From NCBI RefSeq assembly GCF_030463535.1, contig NC_132894.1, positions 33,525,125-33,589,124 on the forward strand: a stretch of 64,000 nucleotides of DNA. Direction: 5' to 3'. This DNA is from Salminus brasiliensis. Taxonomy: Eukaryota; Chordata; Actinopteri; Characiformes; Bryconidae. The notes beneath the pieces were generated by a model that saw only the letters and a program-made list of their open reading frames with translations, ran no database searches and had not been told where the DNA came from. A program made the position numbers and the translations under genes. Below, piece after piece: positions 32,374 through 42,509 of this stretch (positions are counted from its first letter, which is position 1; every line of letters starts with the position of its first letter).

Positions 32374-35300
32374 CTAAGAAAATATTAAACAGGAGAGAAT
32401 ATGAGGAAAATATCACAAATATATTTAAACAGATGATATGGTATATATAAGTGTTTCTCAACCCTGGTCCTGGAGCCCCACTGCTCTGACCAGGTGTGTT
32501 GGGAGCAGGGAAACCACTAAAACCTGCAGTGCAGTGGGCTTTCAGGACCAGGGTTGAGCATCACTGGCCTATACAACCCTAGCTTTGCTGCTAGTTGTGA
32601 AACCTTTGAAAATTGAGCTAATACCATGACAAAGATTATTAAAAACCTGTAGATCAAGACCTTTGAATTAATATTGCAGATTGTTACTTACATGCATGCA
32701 TCAGGGTTCTTGGCGTCCATGTGGCTTTTGTATTCCAGAATTGGAGGGATGCTTTCTTCATCTTCAGGCAGCTGCACAAAATAATACCAAAAACAACAAC
32801 ATAAGAAATGCAGGGATTTTACAAGCCAATGACTTTGTATCACTGTTATATGATTTTATGACAGACTATATTATTTATTAATATATCTCAGCATAAAAAA
32901 GCATGTTTTCACTCACCTCCCAGTAAACCTCATCATCAAAGCAGTTGTCATCTGCTGGGTCTCCCCAGATCGGCAGCCTCAGAATAACACCTGCAAATAT
33001 TAAAGTTAAAAAATGACCAACTCATCACTTAAATTAATGGAAGTTGATGCACAAAGTTCAACCGGAGGATTACGTACCTACTATTGCTCCACCAACAACT
33101 GCAAAGACAAGAGCTACACAAAGCCCCGCAGCTTGGTAGCCTCCCTGTTGTCCTGGGGTCCTTTTCGTGCCCACCAACTCAAAGACGTGGATCAGTCTGA
33201 GGAAGAAAACCAATATGTTGACATTGCTTCTATATTCTCCATGTCCAATTCTTAATGTCCTCTCCAACTTCCAAAAATTCATCTCTACAAGCGAACTCAC
33301 CCCTCATGTGAATAAACAGACTCGCTTGCAGCTGCAGCTGTAACGGCGCCTACAACTGCTCCTAGGAAGCCTGGCATTGCGTGCAGATTGTGGACTCCAC
33401 AAGTGTCCTGGATCTTCAGATACTTCTCCATGAAAGGCTGGGTGGAGAAATGAGCGTTTTAGCATTTAGCATTGTAACTGAACCTGTCTACATTCAGAAG
33501 GTATCCGCCATTTCTGCAACACTTACAGACAACACCAGGTAGCCGAAGGTAGACAGGATCCCGCAGCAGAAGCCGACAATGAGCGAGCCATAGGGCGTGA
33601 TCATAAATTCTGAGGCCGTTCCCATGGCAACGCCTCCAGCCAAGGTGGCATTCTGGATATGGACCTAGAGCACGAAGATCAGATATGTTACATGCTGTAC
33701 TTTGAAAAGATCTCACAGTGGAATGACAATCAGTCATCTTTGCTCAGCAATCACAGTCACATGGTCAGTGAATTGTGGAAAATTACCATGTCCAGCTTGC
33801 CCTTTTTGGCTGAGAGACTGGAGATAGCGTAGCTCGTGAGGACGCTCGCAGCCAGGCTCAGGTAGGTGTTGATGGCTGCTCGGTGTTGGCCATCTCCGTG
33901 GTTCGCAATGGCAGAATTGAAACTGGGCCAGAACATCCAGAGGAAGAGGGTTCCTGGGAAGAGAAAAGCTTCCCGGTTTAGGAACCAGCTCTATTCCTGG
34001 GCCAAGAAATTTGACAGGTAATAAAGGTCCTTTGAACCCACCTATCATGGCGAAGAGGTCAGAGTGGTACACCGAACCGTTTAGACGTTTGCTCTTGTGC
34101 AGATTTGGTCGATAGAGAATCCATGATATGACCAGACCATAATAACCTCCAAAAGCGTGGATGGTCATGGAACCACCAGCATCTCTGACCTGTACCAAAT
34201 TCATAGACTGGTTAGGATCACTTTGCAGTTTGCACATACAGTATTGTTAGAGTAGGTAAGTGCAAATGGGTAGTCAGTGTTACGTACATGAAGAAGTTCA
34301 AGGATGATGTACTCTTCCACCGCAAACAAGGTGACTCCAAACAAGGTCATCACCATCAGCTGTACGGGACTGACTTTGCCCAGACATGCTCCATATGCAA
34401 TCAAGGACGCAGCCACACAGAAGTCAGCATTGATGATGCTGGGACAAAAGAGACATACAACACATAAGACCTTCAGTCTCAGACCTGGTCCTCAGGGACC
34501 CCCAAATAGTCCACATGTCTGCTGTATCTTTACATGTTGTGAGTTTATTCGGAGGAAAAATCTGGACCATGGTCCAGGGTCCCAATTTGAGAACCTTTCC
34601 ACAAAGACGTGTCTCACCTTTCCACTCCGATTTTGATGGTTCCATCAACTGGGTCAAGAGAATGGAACCAGCCTTGCATCAACAGGGCCCACTGAATACC
34701 GAAGGCAGCAATGAGGAAGTTGAAGCCCACTCCACCAAAGCTGTAGCGCTTCAGGAAGGTCATAAGGAAACCAAAGCCAACGAAGATCATTACATGAACA
34801 TCCTGGAAACCTGATCAATAAAGGAGTCAAGAAGAAAATATAGATGTTTAGACAAAGCAATAATGGGAGTATGTATCTATTTAATTGCTACGCCTGAGGA
34901 ATCGGAATTCCAAAAAATCTGTTGCCTTCTAGGTTGGATATCATAAGACGGACGAAGGCTGGATCGTGGCCAACAGGCTCACTGGAAGAATGACAGCCTT
35001 GTTGTTTGAAAAGATGCTTTAACAGATTAGTGACTATTAGCGGATTAGTAGACTATTAGAAGGCTTCAGGAATTTGTCATCTACAAATCCCATTTCCGGC
35101 TAATTAGGGCATTTTGTAAAATGCAATAAAAAGAAGAATCTATAGTTGGTTTATTTTCTTTACTTTACATAAACTTTATTTAACTGACAAAAGATTAAAA
35201 AAAAAGATTTCCCATGTTTTCACTGACCAACTTTATTGTACTTTGTAAATACACTGCTAAAAATATAAGTTCCTCAAGGGACTTTTAGGGATTCTTCAAT

Positions 35301-36452
35301 TTAAAACTGTGAAGGAATCTCTGAAGGTGCTTTGAGGAACCTTCAAGGAACCTTTTACTTCTAAAAACCTTTTCTTGAAGAATCCTCAAAGCTCCTTTAG
35401 AGGTTCCTCTACGGTTTCAAACCGAAGAACCTCCAAAAGTTCCTCAAGGAAGCACGTTGGGCCAGTTTGGAACTGAGAATACTAATTGTATGCGTTTTCA
35501 GAAGTGCAATTTCTGCTCATTCATGCCTGATGCCTGGTGCTTGCCTCTGTCTAATTCTCACATCTTCATAATGCGGCATAGATGTTCCGGATCCATGATG
35601 TTTGACTTTCTGGCTTGTACGTTTTTTCGAAGAACTCTCGAGTCCATGTGGCTGTATTTATCACAGTAGCATGATTTCTTCAGATTCCCAGCATCATTTC
35701 ACAGTAATATGTGTAATGTGGCACTTCTCTCACAAAGTTTAGCACAAAGTGATGATCTATTGACCCATCTTTGTATTTGGTGGATTGCCAATTAAATTGC
35801 TAAATTGCAGCATAAGAGAATGAGCAAATCACAGATTCTCTTTTTATTGTATTTTACAACGAATCCGAACCTTTCTAGAAAAAATGGATTTGCAGATTAA
35901 ACTAGAATGCATTTAAAATGGCAGTCACTAATGTGGATGGATAACAGAGTGATATAAAGTCAATAGTATACTTGTAGATGATCTACAGTGAAGCTCAGTT
36001 GATTCTCAATAATATTAGGGTTAGGGTTTGAACAAGGGCTATGTTTCGGGTTACGATAAAGTTTAAGTTAAGTTTTAGCATTGAGTGTAAGTGTTAAAAA
36101 CATGTTGACTAATTTTTAAACTTTTTGCATTTTGAGACACACCAATGATATAGACACCATTATTACACTGCAAAAAGTTATATTCTGGCAGGTGAAAACG
36201 CATGAAAACCTGGTTAATCCATCCATACATATTGTTTATTGTAATATTGCAGGGATATTACTTGATTATTTAACCTCTTAACTTGTGTTCACATGTTTTA
36301 ATTGTGGAAAATTCTACATCTAAAAATATTTTATTGGTATATAAGTTAGCTTTGTAAGAGGACTTTGACTAGACTGAAGGTTAGTTCAGTTGCAAAGATA
36401 GCATCTCTTGCAGTGTATATAATCTGTGTATATACACTATAATATAATATAG

Positions 36453-36494
<42 letters not shown>

Positions 36495-36757
36495 GGCAAC
36501 AAGACTCATTAATAAAAAAATCTATACTCACTGGGATATCTGTAGTAGAAGTCATTCTCGCTGTCACTTGTAATATTATTTTCCTTTTTGTATGTCGACC
36601 AGTGTGCATCCACCTCTGGATTATAGCGCACAAAGGCTCCAAACAGGATGACCATAGCAATTTGCCACACGAAGCAGACGGCGGGTAGACTGATCCGGAC
36701 ATTGGTGTTCTTGGGACGGCACCAGAAGTTTTTGCAGCAGTCTTGGAAGTTCCCCAT
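32340..36757 (-). CDS. rhcg: Rh family C glycoprotein (Rhcg-type ammonia channel), gene B, 11 coding exons, complete
   Basis: Polytopic membrane channel of the Amt/Mep/Rh family, which passes NH3 (and probably CO2) across epithelial membranes such as fish gill ionocytes. Eleven exons with GT/AG borders and consistent phases splice to 1467 nt, 488 aa. Seen in the translation: N-terminus [20 protein letters not shown]; glycosylation site NITS in the first extracellular loop; gate phenylalanines F146 (NADF) and F251 (WPSF); D193 in DAGGSM; twin pore histidines H201 (MTIH) and H360 (HNLH). All five are offset by 16 from the human RhCG residues as I remember them. Internal exon sizes 151, 148, 167, 138 and 74 nt match the Rh family pattern. 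The start codon has a good Kozak context (gccaccATGG). Family assignment is secure; which fish paralogue name applies (rhcga, rhcgb or rhcgl) is not decided here. Confidence 0.93.
32453..32567. mobile_element. small palindromic MITE in intron 10 of Rh gene B
   Basis: Left arm tttctcaaccctggtcctgg, right arm ccaggaccagggttgagcat-like (ttcaggaccagggttgagca): inverted arms of about 30 bases around a 50-base centre. Related decayed pieces at 34.48 and 58.91 kb. Confidence 0.7.
32692..32771 (-). CDS. rhcg: gene B exon 10
   Basis: 80 nt of acidic cytoplasmic tail, [18 protein letters not shown] and on to the first part of DACM. The donor is a consensus GTAAGT. Read-through would stop at once (TAA overlaps the donor), so an unspliced form would encode a tail ending DACM. 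Confidence 0.88.
32917..32990 (-). CDS. rhcg: gene B exon 9
   Basis: 74 nt, the family-typical size. Reads [20 protein letters not shown] and ends VYWE before GTGAGT. Confidence 0.92.
33078..33196 (-). CDS. rhcg: gene B exon 8
   Basis: 119 nt. Reads [20 protein letters not shown] and then the last membrane helix [17 protein letters not shown]. It is the exon most diverged from its counterpart in gene A, and six bases shorter. Confidence 0.9.
33301..33437 (-). CDS. rhcg: gene B exon 7
   Basis: 137 nt. Reads [20 protein letters not shown], carrying the second twin histidine H360, and ends SESVYSHEG before GTGAGT. Confidence 0.92.
33527..33664 (-). CDS. rhcg: gene B exon 6
   Basis: 138 nt, in phase 0 at both ends. 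Reads [20 protein letters not shown] and ends STFGYLVLS before GTAAGT. Confidence 0.93.
33787..33953 (-). CDS. rhcg: gene B exon 5
   Basis: 167 nt. Reads [20 protein letters not shown], with gate phenylalanine F251, then [16 protein letters not shown] and ends KKGKLDM before the donor GTAATT. Confidence 0.93.
34042..34189 (-). CDS. rhcg: gene B exon 4
   Basis: 148 nt. Reads [19 protein letters not shown], carrying conserved D193 and the first twin histidine H201, and ends [11 protein letters not shown] run of about 52 bases in its middle is identical to exon 4 of gene A. Confidence 0.93.
34288..34438 (-). CDS. rhcg: gene B exon 3
   Basis: 151 nt. Reads [17 protein letters not shown] and continues to the glutamate-rich helix end [13 protein letters not shown]. 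It contains the gate phenylalanine F146. The donor is GTACGT. Confidence 0.93.
34478..34598. mobile_element. decayed palindromic MITE in intron 2 of Rh gene B
   Basis: Arms tcagacctggtcctcaggga and atggtccagggtcccaattt are inverted versions of each other. Confidence 0.5.
34618..34810 (-). CDS. rhcg: gene B exon 2
   Basis: 193 nt, beginning [18 protein letters not shown] and ending at GVE before GTGAGA. It covers membrane segments 2 and 3 ([17 protein letters not shown]). About nine base differences separate it from exon 2 of gene A, most of them synonymous. Confidence 0.93.
35252..35460. mobile_element. palindromic repeat in intron 1 of Rh gene B
   Basis: Left aagttcctcaagggactttt and right ccaaaagttcctcaaggaag, with tgaggaaccttcaaggaacc and ggttcctctacggtttcaaa between. 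A shorter relative is at 59,525-59,670 in the fes gene. Confidence 0.6.
36455..36490. repeat. (AT)n microsatellite
   Basis: TA tract 42 bases downstream of the exon 1 donor of Rh gene B. Confidence 0.95.
36532..36757 (-). CDS. rhcg: gene B exon 1
   Basis: Encodes residues 1-75 plus one base: the cytoplasmic N-terminus, the first membrane segment ([19 protein letters not shown]) and the extracellular loop with NITS. It ends at FYYRYP before a GTGAGT donor. It is four codons longer than exon 1 of gene A, the extra residues lying just after MGN. Confidence 0.92.
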
Positions 36758-36823
36758 GGTGGCTGTCTATCGAAGTGGACCTTTGTTTCAGGAGCTTGTG
36801 ACAATTGATGCTGACTGCAGGAG

Positions 36824-36905
36824 CATTTATAGCCCAGTTTGTAAAGGCGTGCCACATCTGGACACTCGTCTGGCTGCTTTAGGTGCACCTCTGACACATG
36901 ACCAA
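36824..36905 (-). promoter_or_regulatory. proximal promoter of Rh gene B
   Basis: TATAAA at 36826-36831, about 70 bases before the ATG, so the 5' UTR should be only about 40 nt. Fourteen bases further upstream is an imperfect palindrome (36845-36859, AGATGTGGCACGCCT on the minus strand), then TCATGTG at 36895-36901. The same three elements occur in the same order upstream of gene A. Confidence 0.65.
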
Positions 36906-37149
36906 GAACAAAAAAAAAAAACGGTCCTGCGGGATGCGCAAGACACATTTTCTGATCAAGATCTGGAATGTTCTTCAGTTCTCGAGTGCTGATATAGTTT
37001 GGCAGTGAACTTTAAAAGATACTGGAAAGACTGGAACTTCCTTGAACATTGCAAAATGCCCAGAATTAGTTGAACATTTAAAGCAAGCATTGTAGTTAAC
37101 AAGAAATGCAATGATCTTCAATTATTGAAAATATCAGGACAAAAGGCAT

Positions 37150-38050
37150 GATGTGAGATCAACGAAGACTGCTCGTTAAAAAGAATAAACCAACATGAAG
37201 ACCCTAAGGCTGTCTACGGGGGAAAAGAGAGCAAATTGCTTTGCACAAGCATTGGGCAGAACCAATACAACAATTCAGACTATCCTGCAAAAGAAAGAAA
37301 CCTCCAGGGCACCAACAACCACAAACTGAACAGGTTGGCCAGGGAAAACAACAGCAGGTCATGACAGAAACACTGTACGAGCATTGAAGAACCACAATCA
37401 GTGTCAGTGACATCCCCCAAAAAACGCACAGGTATCTCACACAGGTGTGAAGGTATCTCAAGCCCCTATTTAAGGGCTTAGAAAGCAGAAATATAGAAGC
37501 CACTGCACCAGATGCAAACCACTCATCAGCTGTTAGCACTGGAAGGTCAGACTGGAATTTGCAAAATGGAACCACATAAGTTCTGAAAGGTTTCATACTG
37601 GACTCAAGAAGGAACACTTAGCTACCAAAGGGATGGGAAGGCCAAAGTGTGAAAAAAAGAAAATATCTATTCATGATTTAAAATATACAAGTTCATCAGT
37701 GAAGCATGGTGGAGGTAGTGTCATGTCTTGGGCTTCCATGGCAGCTCACTAATCTTTATTGACCAAGCAATTCATGATAGTTGTAGCTGACATGTACAGA
37801 ATTCAACTTACAGAGAAATGCATTCAGTCTAATCAGGAGGAACCTCATCATGAAGCAACACAATGATGAAAACACACAGCTATCACAGCTAAGGACTCAA
37901 TGAGTGGAAAAAATTAATAGTTTTAGACTGTCCAAATCAGTCATCAGATCTTAACCCAACTGAACATGCAGTTCAGCTCCTGAACAGAAGAGTAAAAAGA
38001 GAACAAAAGCATCACCAAAAAACCTTCACATAGTATGAGTGGACCCATCG
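37150..38050 (+). pseudogene. Tc1-like transposase relic, first copy
   Basis: Broken frames on the plus strand show Tc1 transposase words: TTVQTILQKKK-like near 37,265, KHGGGSVMSW near 37,705 and CPNQSSDLNPTEHAVQLL near 37,945 (the Tc1 family has SPDLNPIEH here). Stops and frameshifts throughout; not functional. Confidence 0.7.
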
Positions 38051-38059
38051 CAAGCCACC

Positions 38060-38480
38060 ATTCAAGGACTTTGATAGCTAAAATATAGGAGCCGCCAAAC
38101 ACTTATCAGCGGTTAAAAGTGGAAGGTCGAATTTGAAATTGCAAAGAGGAACTACAAAAGCCACTTTTCCAAAATGATGGAAAGGCCAACTTATAGAGAA
38201 AGAATAGATCTGCTCATGTTCCAAAACATACAGGTTCATCTGTCAAGCATGGTGGAGGTAGTGTCATGTCTTGGGCTTGCATGTTTGCTTTTGGGCCAGG
38301 TCCACTAATCTTTATTGATGATGTAATTCATGATGATTAGCGCAGAAGGAATGAGTAAGTCTACAGAAACGAATTTGCAGAGAAATGCATCAAAAACTAA
38401 GCCAGAGGAATAATGACTAAATAACACAACCGAGGACTAGACACGAGTGAAAAAAAGAAAAGTTTTGAAGAAAGGCTTTG
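38060..38480 (+). pseudogene. Tc1-like transposase relic, second partial copy
   Basis: Repeats the text of the first relic: acttatcagcggttaaaagt, catgttccaaaacatacagg, and KHGGGSVMSWACMFAFG near 38,250. It is a partial tandem duplicate of the first relic or an independent insertion. Confidence 0.65.
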
Positions 38481-38945
38481 GGCCAGTCAATCACTACACC
38501 CAGCATGCATTTCATCTGGTTGATGATGTAAAATAGTTGCCAGCTTGATGCAGCTATGAGTGCTGATTTTAATTTGCAGCTAGGCTTCAAAAGACGCCTT
38601 GGTTCAACAGGTTAAAGAAATCGTCTTGCTCAAGTGCGCACATTGCAACTTAATGACTGGTCACATTGTTCTTCCTAAGGGTACATTCCAGATCTCTATC
38701 AAAACTTTCGTGGTAATATGAACTCTTTAAAGGTATTATATAACCGACCATTGTTACACACTTGCAACTGAAACCACAGTAAACTATTTCCTTTCCCAGT
38801 TTTTTTCCATTCCCAGGAATTTGTAATTGTGATCATTTACAGTGCATGTGAAAGACAAATAAAAAATAACATCTAATAAATAATTAAAGCAATACAAAAG
38901 CATGTTGTCATGACGAATGATGACATGAATATTGACTCCAAGCTA

Positions 38946-39362
38946 GGTTCTGGCAATTCTGGAGATTGTTGGTGGAGTTCTGGCAATTCTGGAGAGTGTT
39001 GGTGGAGTTCTGACAATTCCGAAGAGTGTTTGTTGAGTTCTAGCAATTCTGGACAGTGTTGGTGGAGTTCTAGCAAATTCTGGAGAGTGTTGGTGGAGTT
39101 CTGGCAATTCTGGAGAGTGTTTGTGGAGTTCTGGCAATTCTGGAGAGTGTTGGTGGAGATTTAGCAATTCTGGAGAGTGTTGGTGGAGATTTAGCAATTC
39201 TGGAGAGTGTCGGTGAAGTTCTAGCAAATTCTGGAGAGTTTTGGTGGAGTTCTGACAATTCTGAAGAGTGTTGGTTGAGTTCTAGCAATTCTGGAGAATG
39301 TTGGTGGAGTTCTAGCAAATTCTGAAGAGTGTTGGTGGAGTTCTGGTAATGCTAGAGAGCAC
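38946..39362. repeat. 30-bp minisatellite, array 1
   Basis: About fourteen units of ttctggagagtgttggtgga plus gttctggcaa. Translates in several frames as repeated WWSSGNSGEC-like or ELHQHSPELP-like peptides, an effect of a unit length divisible by three. Confidence 0.95.
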
Positions 39363-40600
39363 TTTCAGAGATACTAGAGAACATTAAATTGTTCAAACAA
39401 TTCCAATCACAATTAACCTTTTAAATGTAAAGTGTCATTTATGTAGAATTCAGTTTTCTGATTGATAACAGAATACAGTCATATGCAAAAGTTTGGGTAC
39501 CTCTGGTCAAACCTTTTCGTGCCCTCAACAGAGACACGCTTCTGCGCATTTGTATGCACAGTTTATGCAAGTTGATTTTCAAGTGTATTTCATCTATCCA
39601 ATATACTAAATTTAGAAGATAAATATGTTTTGCTCCTCTAACTATTGGAGAAAATGCCATATTTAAGTTTAGTTCTGAGAACTGAGCACTTGTTTTTAAT
39701 AAAATTTAATAAAATATGTAATTTAAACCAAAGTATCAAAACTTGGCACAGGACTGTAATAACCCTGTAGTGGAAGTGCTTTAAATTTTATGTAATTATT
39801 TAATCTTCAAACCCTCCATGAATTATCTCCACTATCAACCAATTAACCCTCCTCCACAAGTGTGTGTTCGCATGTATATGCAGGTTCTTGTGCAGGTTCT
39901 TGTGCGTTGTGTCACCTGATCAGCCCTCCTTTGCAGACTGAAGGCCTGTATGTGTGTGTGTGTGATTGACATGAGGTGTGCCACTGTCAGAGATTACTGA
40001 GGTATCAGTGTGACAATCTTTGCTCTGAAAGTATAGCTGGAATCTTTGCCCTGCGAGTACAGCAGGAAAGCATGTGACGCCTTGCGAGGACTGCAGATCG
40101 TTATCAGGGCAGCATTCCAGCAATCACTGCAGTCACATGTGTTCTTTTTGCATGCACGATGCATTCCTACAGGCATGGCTGGAAAAGCTATTGACTCTCT
40201 GCACAATTCAGAATCAGGGTAGTGGATTTATGGGCACACATCGTAGATTTCCTCAAGACATCGTCTGATTTCTTTGTTCATATCATGAGTTCATGCTTTT
40301 CCATTTCTCCTGACTTGCAGCCAAGGAGCCATGCTGTCAATCTTCCCACGTTGAAACAGTAACCACCAATCAGAGAGAGTAAAAGCTCACACACCTTCTG
40401 GTGTGGTATGAAGCCTGTCATCAAAGGTTTGCAAAAGCAGGCTGTACTAATCAGACAGTTATGTAGACCTGCAGGTTCATTAAAGGGCAAAGAGGGATCA
40501 TTTGTCTTTATGTCTTATGAGAACACAAAAGTTGATCTGAGCCATTCAACTAAACTCATCTTCAACCTCTTCAGTATTCAGAAATAACTTCACGTGCACT
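39363..40600. other. gene-free stretch
   Basis: Unique sequence with a short GT tract at 39,948-39,963. No exon seen. Confidence 0.4.
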
Positions 40601-40960
40601 CTGAAAAATAAAGGTCCTTCAAATGGTTCTTTGAGTGATTGTGGAGACCTAGTAATTGTGGAGAGTGTTGGTGGAGTTCTGGCAATTCTGGAGAATGTTG
40701 GTGGAGATCTAGAAATTCTGGAGAGTGTTGGCGGAGTTCTGGCAATTCTGGAGAGTGTTGGTGGAGTTGGTGAAGCCTGGTGAATGGATCTTCATAGAAG
40801 ATCCATGTTTGGGTCCATAAAGAACCAACTCTACATCAAGGGAAAGTTCTCTAGACCTTTAAAATGTTCTTAATACATGCATATTATAAACGTGGTTCTT
40901 TATGGAACCAAAAATGGTTCTTCTATGGCATCCTTCACTTATTCAGGACTCTGGTTGGAA
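40600..40960. repeat. 30-bp minisatellite array 2 inside a 'gttctttatggaacc' MITE
   Basis: The MITE arm (ggtccttcaaatggttcttt) is followed at 40,640-40,775 by about four 30-bp units, then by the other MITE arm (ggttctttatggaaccaaaa, ggttcttctatggcatcc). Confidence 0.75.
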
Positions 40961-41007
40961 TTTAAGTGTCAGGCAGGAATTTAAGTGACTCGCAGTGTCA
41001 AGTGTGT

Positions 41008-41215
41008 TGGTGGATTTCTGGCAATTCTGGAGAGTGTTGGTGGAGTTGGAGAAGCCTGGTGAAAGGATCTTCATATTCCATTCTTGGGTCTATAAAGAAC
41101 CATCAATCAACTCTACACAGAGGAAAGTTCTCTAGACCTTTAAAATGTTCTTCATAAATGCATATTATAAACATGGTTCTTTATGGAACCAAAAATGCAT
41201 TTTTCACAGAGCCGT
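41008..41215. repeat. duplicate of the 40.7-40.95 kb segment
   Basis: About one and a half 30-bp units, then gaagcctggtgaaaggatct, aaagttctctagacctttaa and ggttctttatggaaccaaaa, mirroring the text at 40,740-40,920 in the same order. Confidence 0.75.
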
Positions 41216-41264
41216 GGTTGGAATTTAAGTGTCAGGCTACCCATCTCTTTACTACTACACTTCA

Positions 41265-41480
41265 GAGTACTGGTGAGGTTATAACAATTCTGGAGAGTGC
41301 TGGTGGGGTTCTGGAAGTTCTGGAGAGTGCTGGTAGAATTCAGGAAATTCTGGAGAGTGCTGGTGGAATTCTGAAAATTATGGAGAGTGCTGGTGAATTT
41401 CTGGCGATACAGATGAATGCAGGTGAGGCGCTGGCAACTGGTGAGGCTCTGCTGGTGGAGTTCCACCAATTCAGGAGAGT
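41265..41480. repeat. 30-bp minisatellite, array 3
   Basis: About seven diverged units such as ttctggagagtgctggtgga plus attctgaaaa. Confidence 0.85.
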
Positions 41481-41727
41481 TCTGGTGGATTTCTGGTTGG
41501 TGACTGTTGGATTAGAACCTATATTGTTTGGATACAAACTGCACGGCCAATTCACAACAACACAGTCGGTAGATATTAATTTACTGTCATATTTTGAAGT
41601 GGTTACTGTCTTCTATTCCTTGAATGAAAATCTCTTGAACTTAAAACATTAAAAAATAAATAATGTTTCTTCTGAAAGGGTCTTTGGAAGTACAAGGTTT
41701 TAATTCAGTACTATATTGTTCATATTG

Positions 41728-41936
41728 CAGGTTGGTGTGGCGCAACAGCTAACACCACTGCCTGCCAGTGAGCTGCCACACCATGTGGGAGACTGGGGGG
41801 GGACTGCGCTACACCAATAAGAGTCCCTGGGCAAGACTCCTAACACTACATTGGTCCACCTGTGTAATACGAATAACCTTGTAAATCGCTCTGGATAAGA
41901 GCGTCTGCTAAATGCTGGTAATGTAATGTAAGTACT
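41728..41936 (+). mobile_element. tRNA-derived SINE, family 2 (LINE-type tail)
   Basis: Head ttggtgtggcgcaacagcta, middle ctgccacaccatgtgggaga, tail cgctctggataagagcgtct and gctaaatg. Further copies at 48.7, 49.8 and 50.1 kb. Confidence 0.8.
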
Positions 41937-42509
41937 AAAGAGTCACCCATAAAGAGTCTTCAGATAAACCCAAGCAAAGAGTTGAAAGCTAATATGGGCT
42001 TAACAAACTGGTTTTGTTGTTCTATAATATCCGGTTCAACTTCGGCAAAAGATCAGACAACACAGGTGTAAAATCCCCATAATTAACCACTGCATGTAAA
42101 AGCCAAAAAACTGTCACCTAGGCAGAAATAAATGACAGTCAATGATACACACTACTTTGTAAATGTCTTCTTCTATCCAATGCATCATTACTGCAAACAG
42201 CACATTCTGAATGCCGACTTCTAAATGCGCTTTATTTTTACTTCCTCTAGTATTATGTAATGTTTCTACAGGCAATAAAAGACTTACTTCCGCGAGAGAT
42301 AGCTGTGAACAGATTTTAAAGTGGCGTAAAGAAAAAAACACAATGGTAGGCAAGAGAAGAACCACATTGCACATATATTTGACATATTTTACAGGGCGTA
42401 TTTTAGCTCAGACTCCCAGTGTCTGATCAGATAGCACCGACTGTAATAATGAGTGTAGCTAACAGCACAATGGGATTTAGCTTATTAGCTAATTCTGGTA
42501 CAAAGCATC

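Noticed and set aside
38873-39318. Minisatellite arrays considered as a CRISPR or a repeat-protein gene
   Set aside because: Units are directly adjacent with no unique spacers, the genome is eukaryotic, and all frames give repeats equally.
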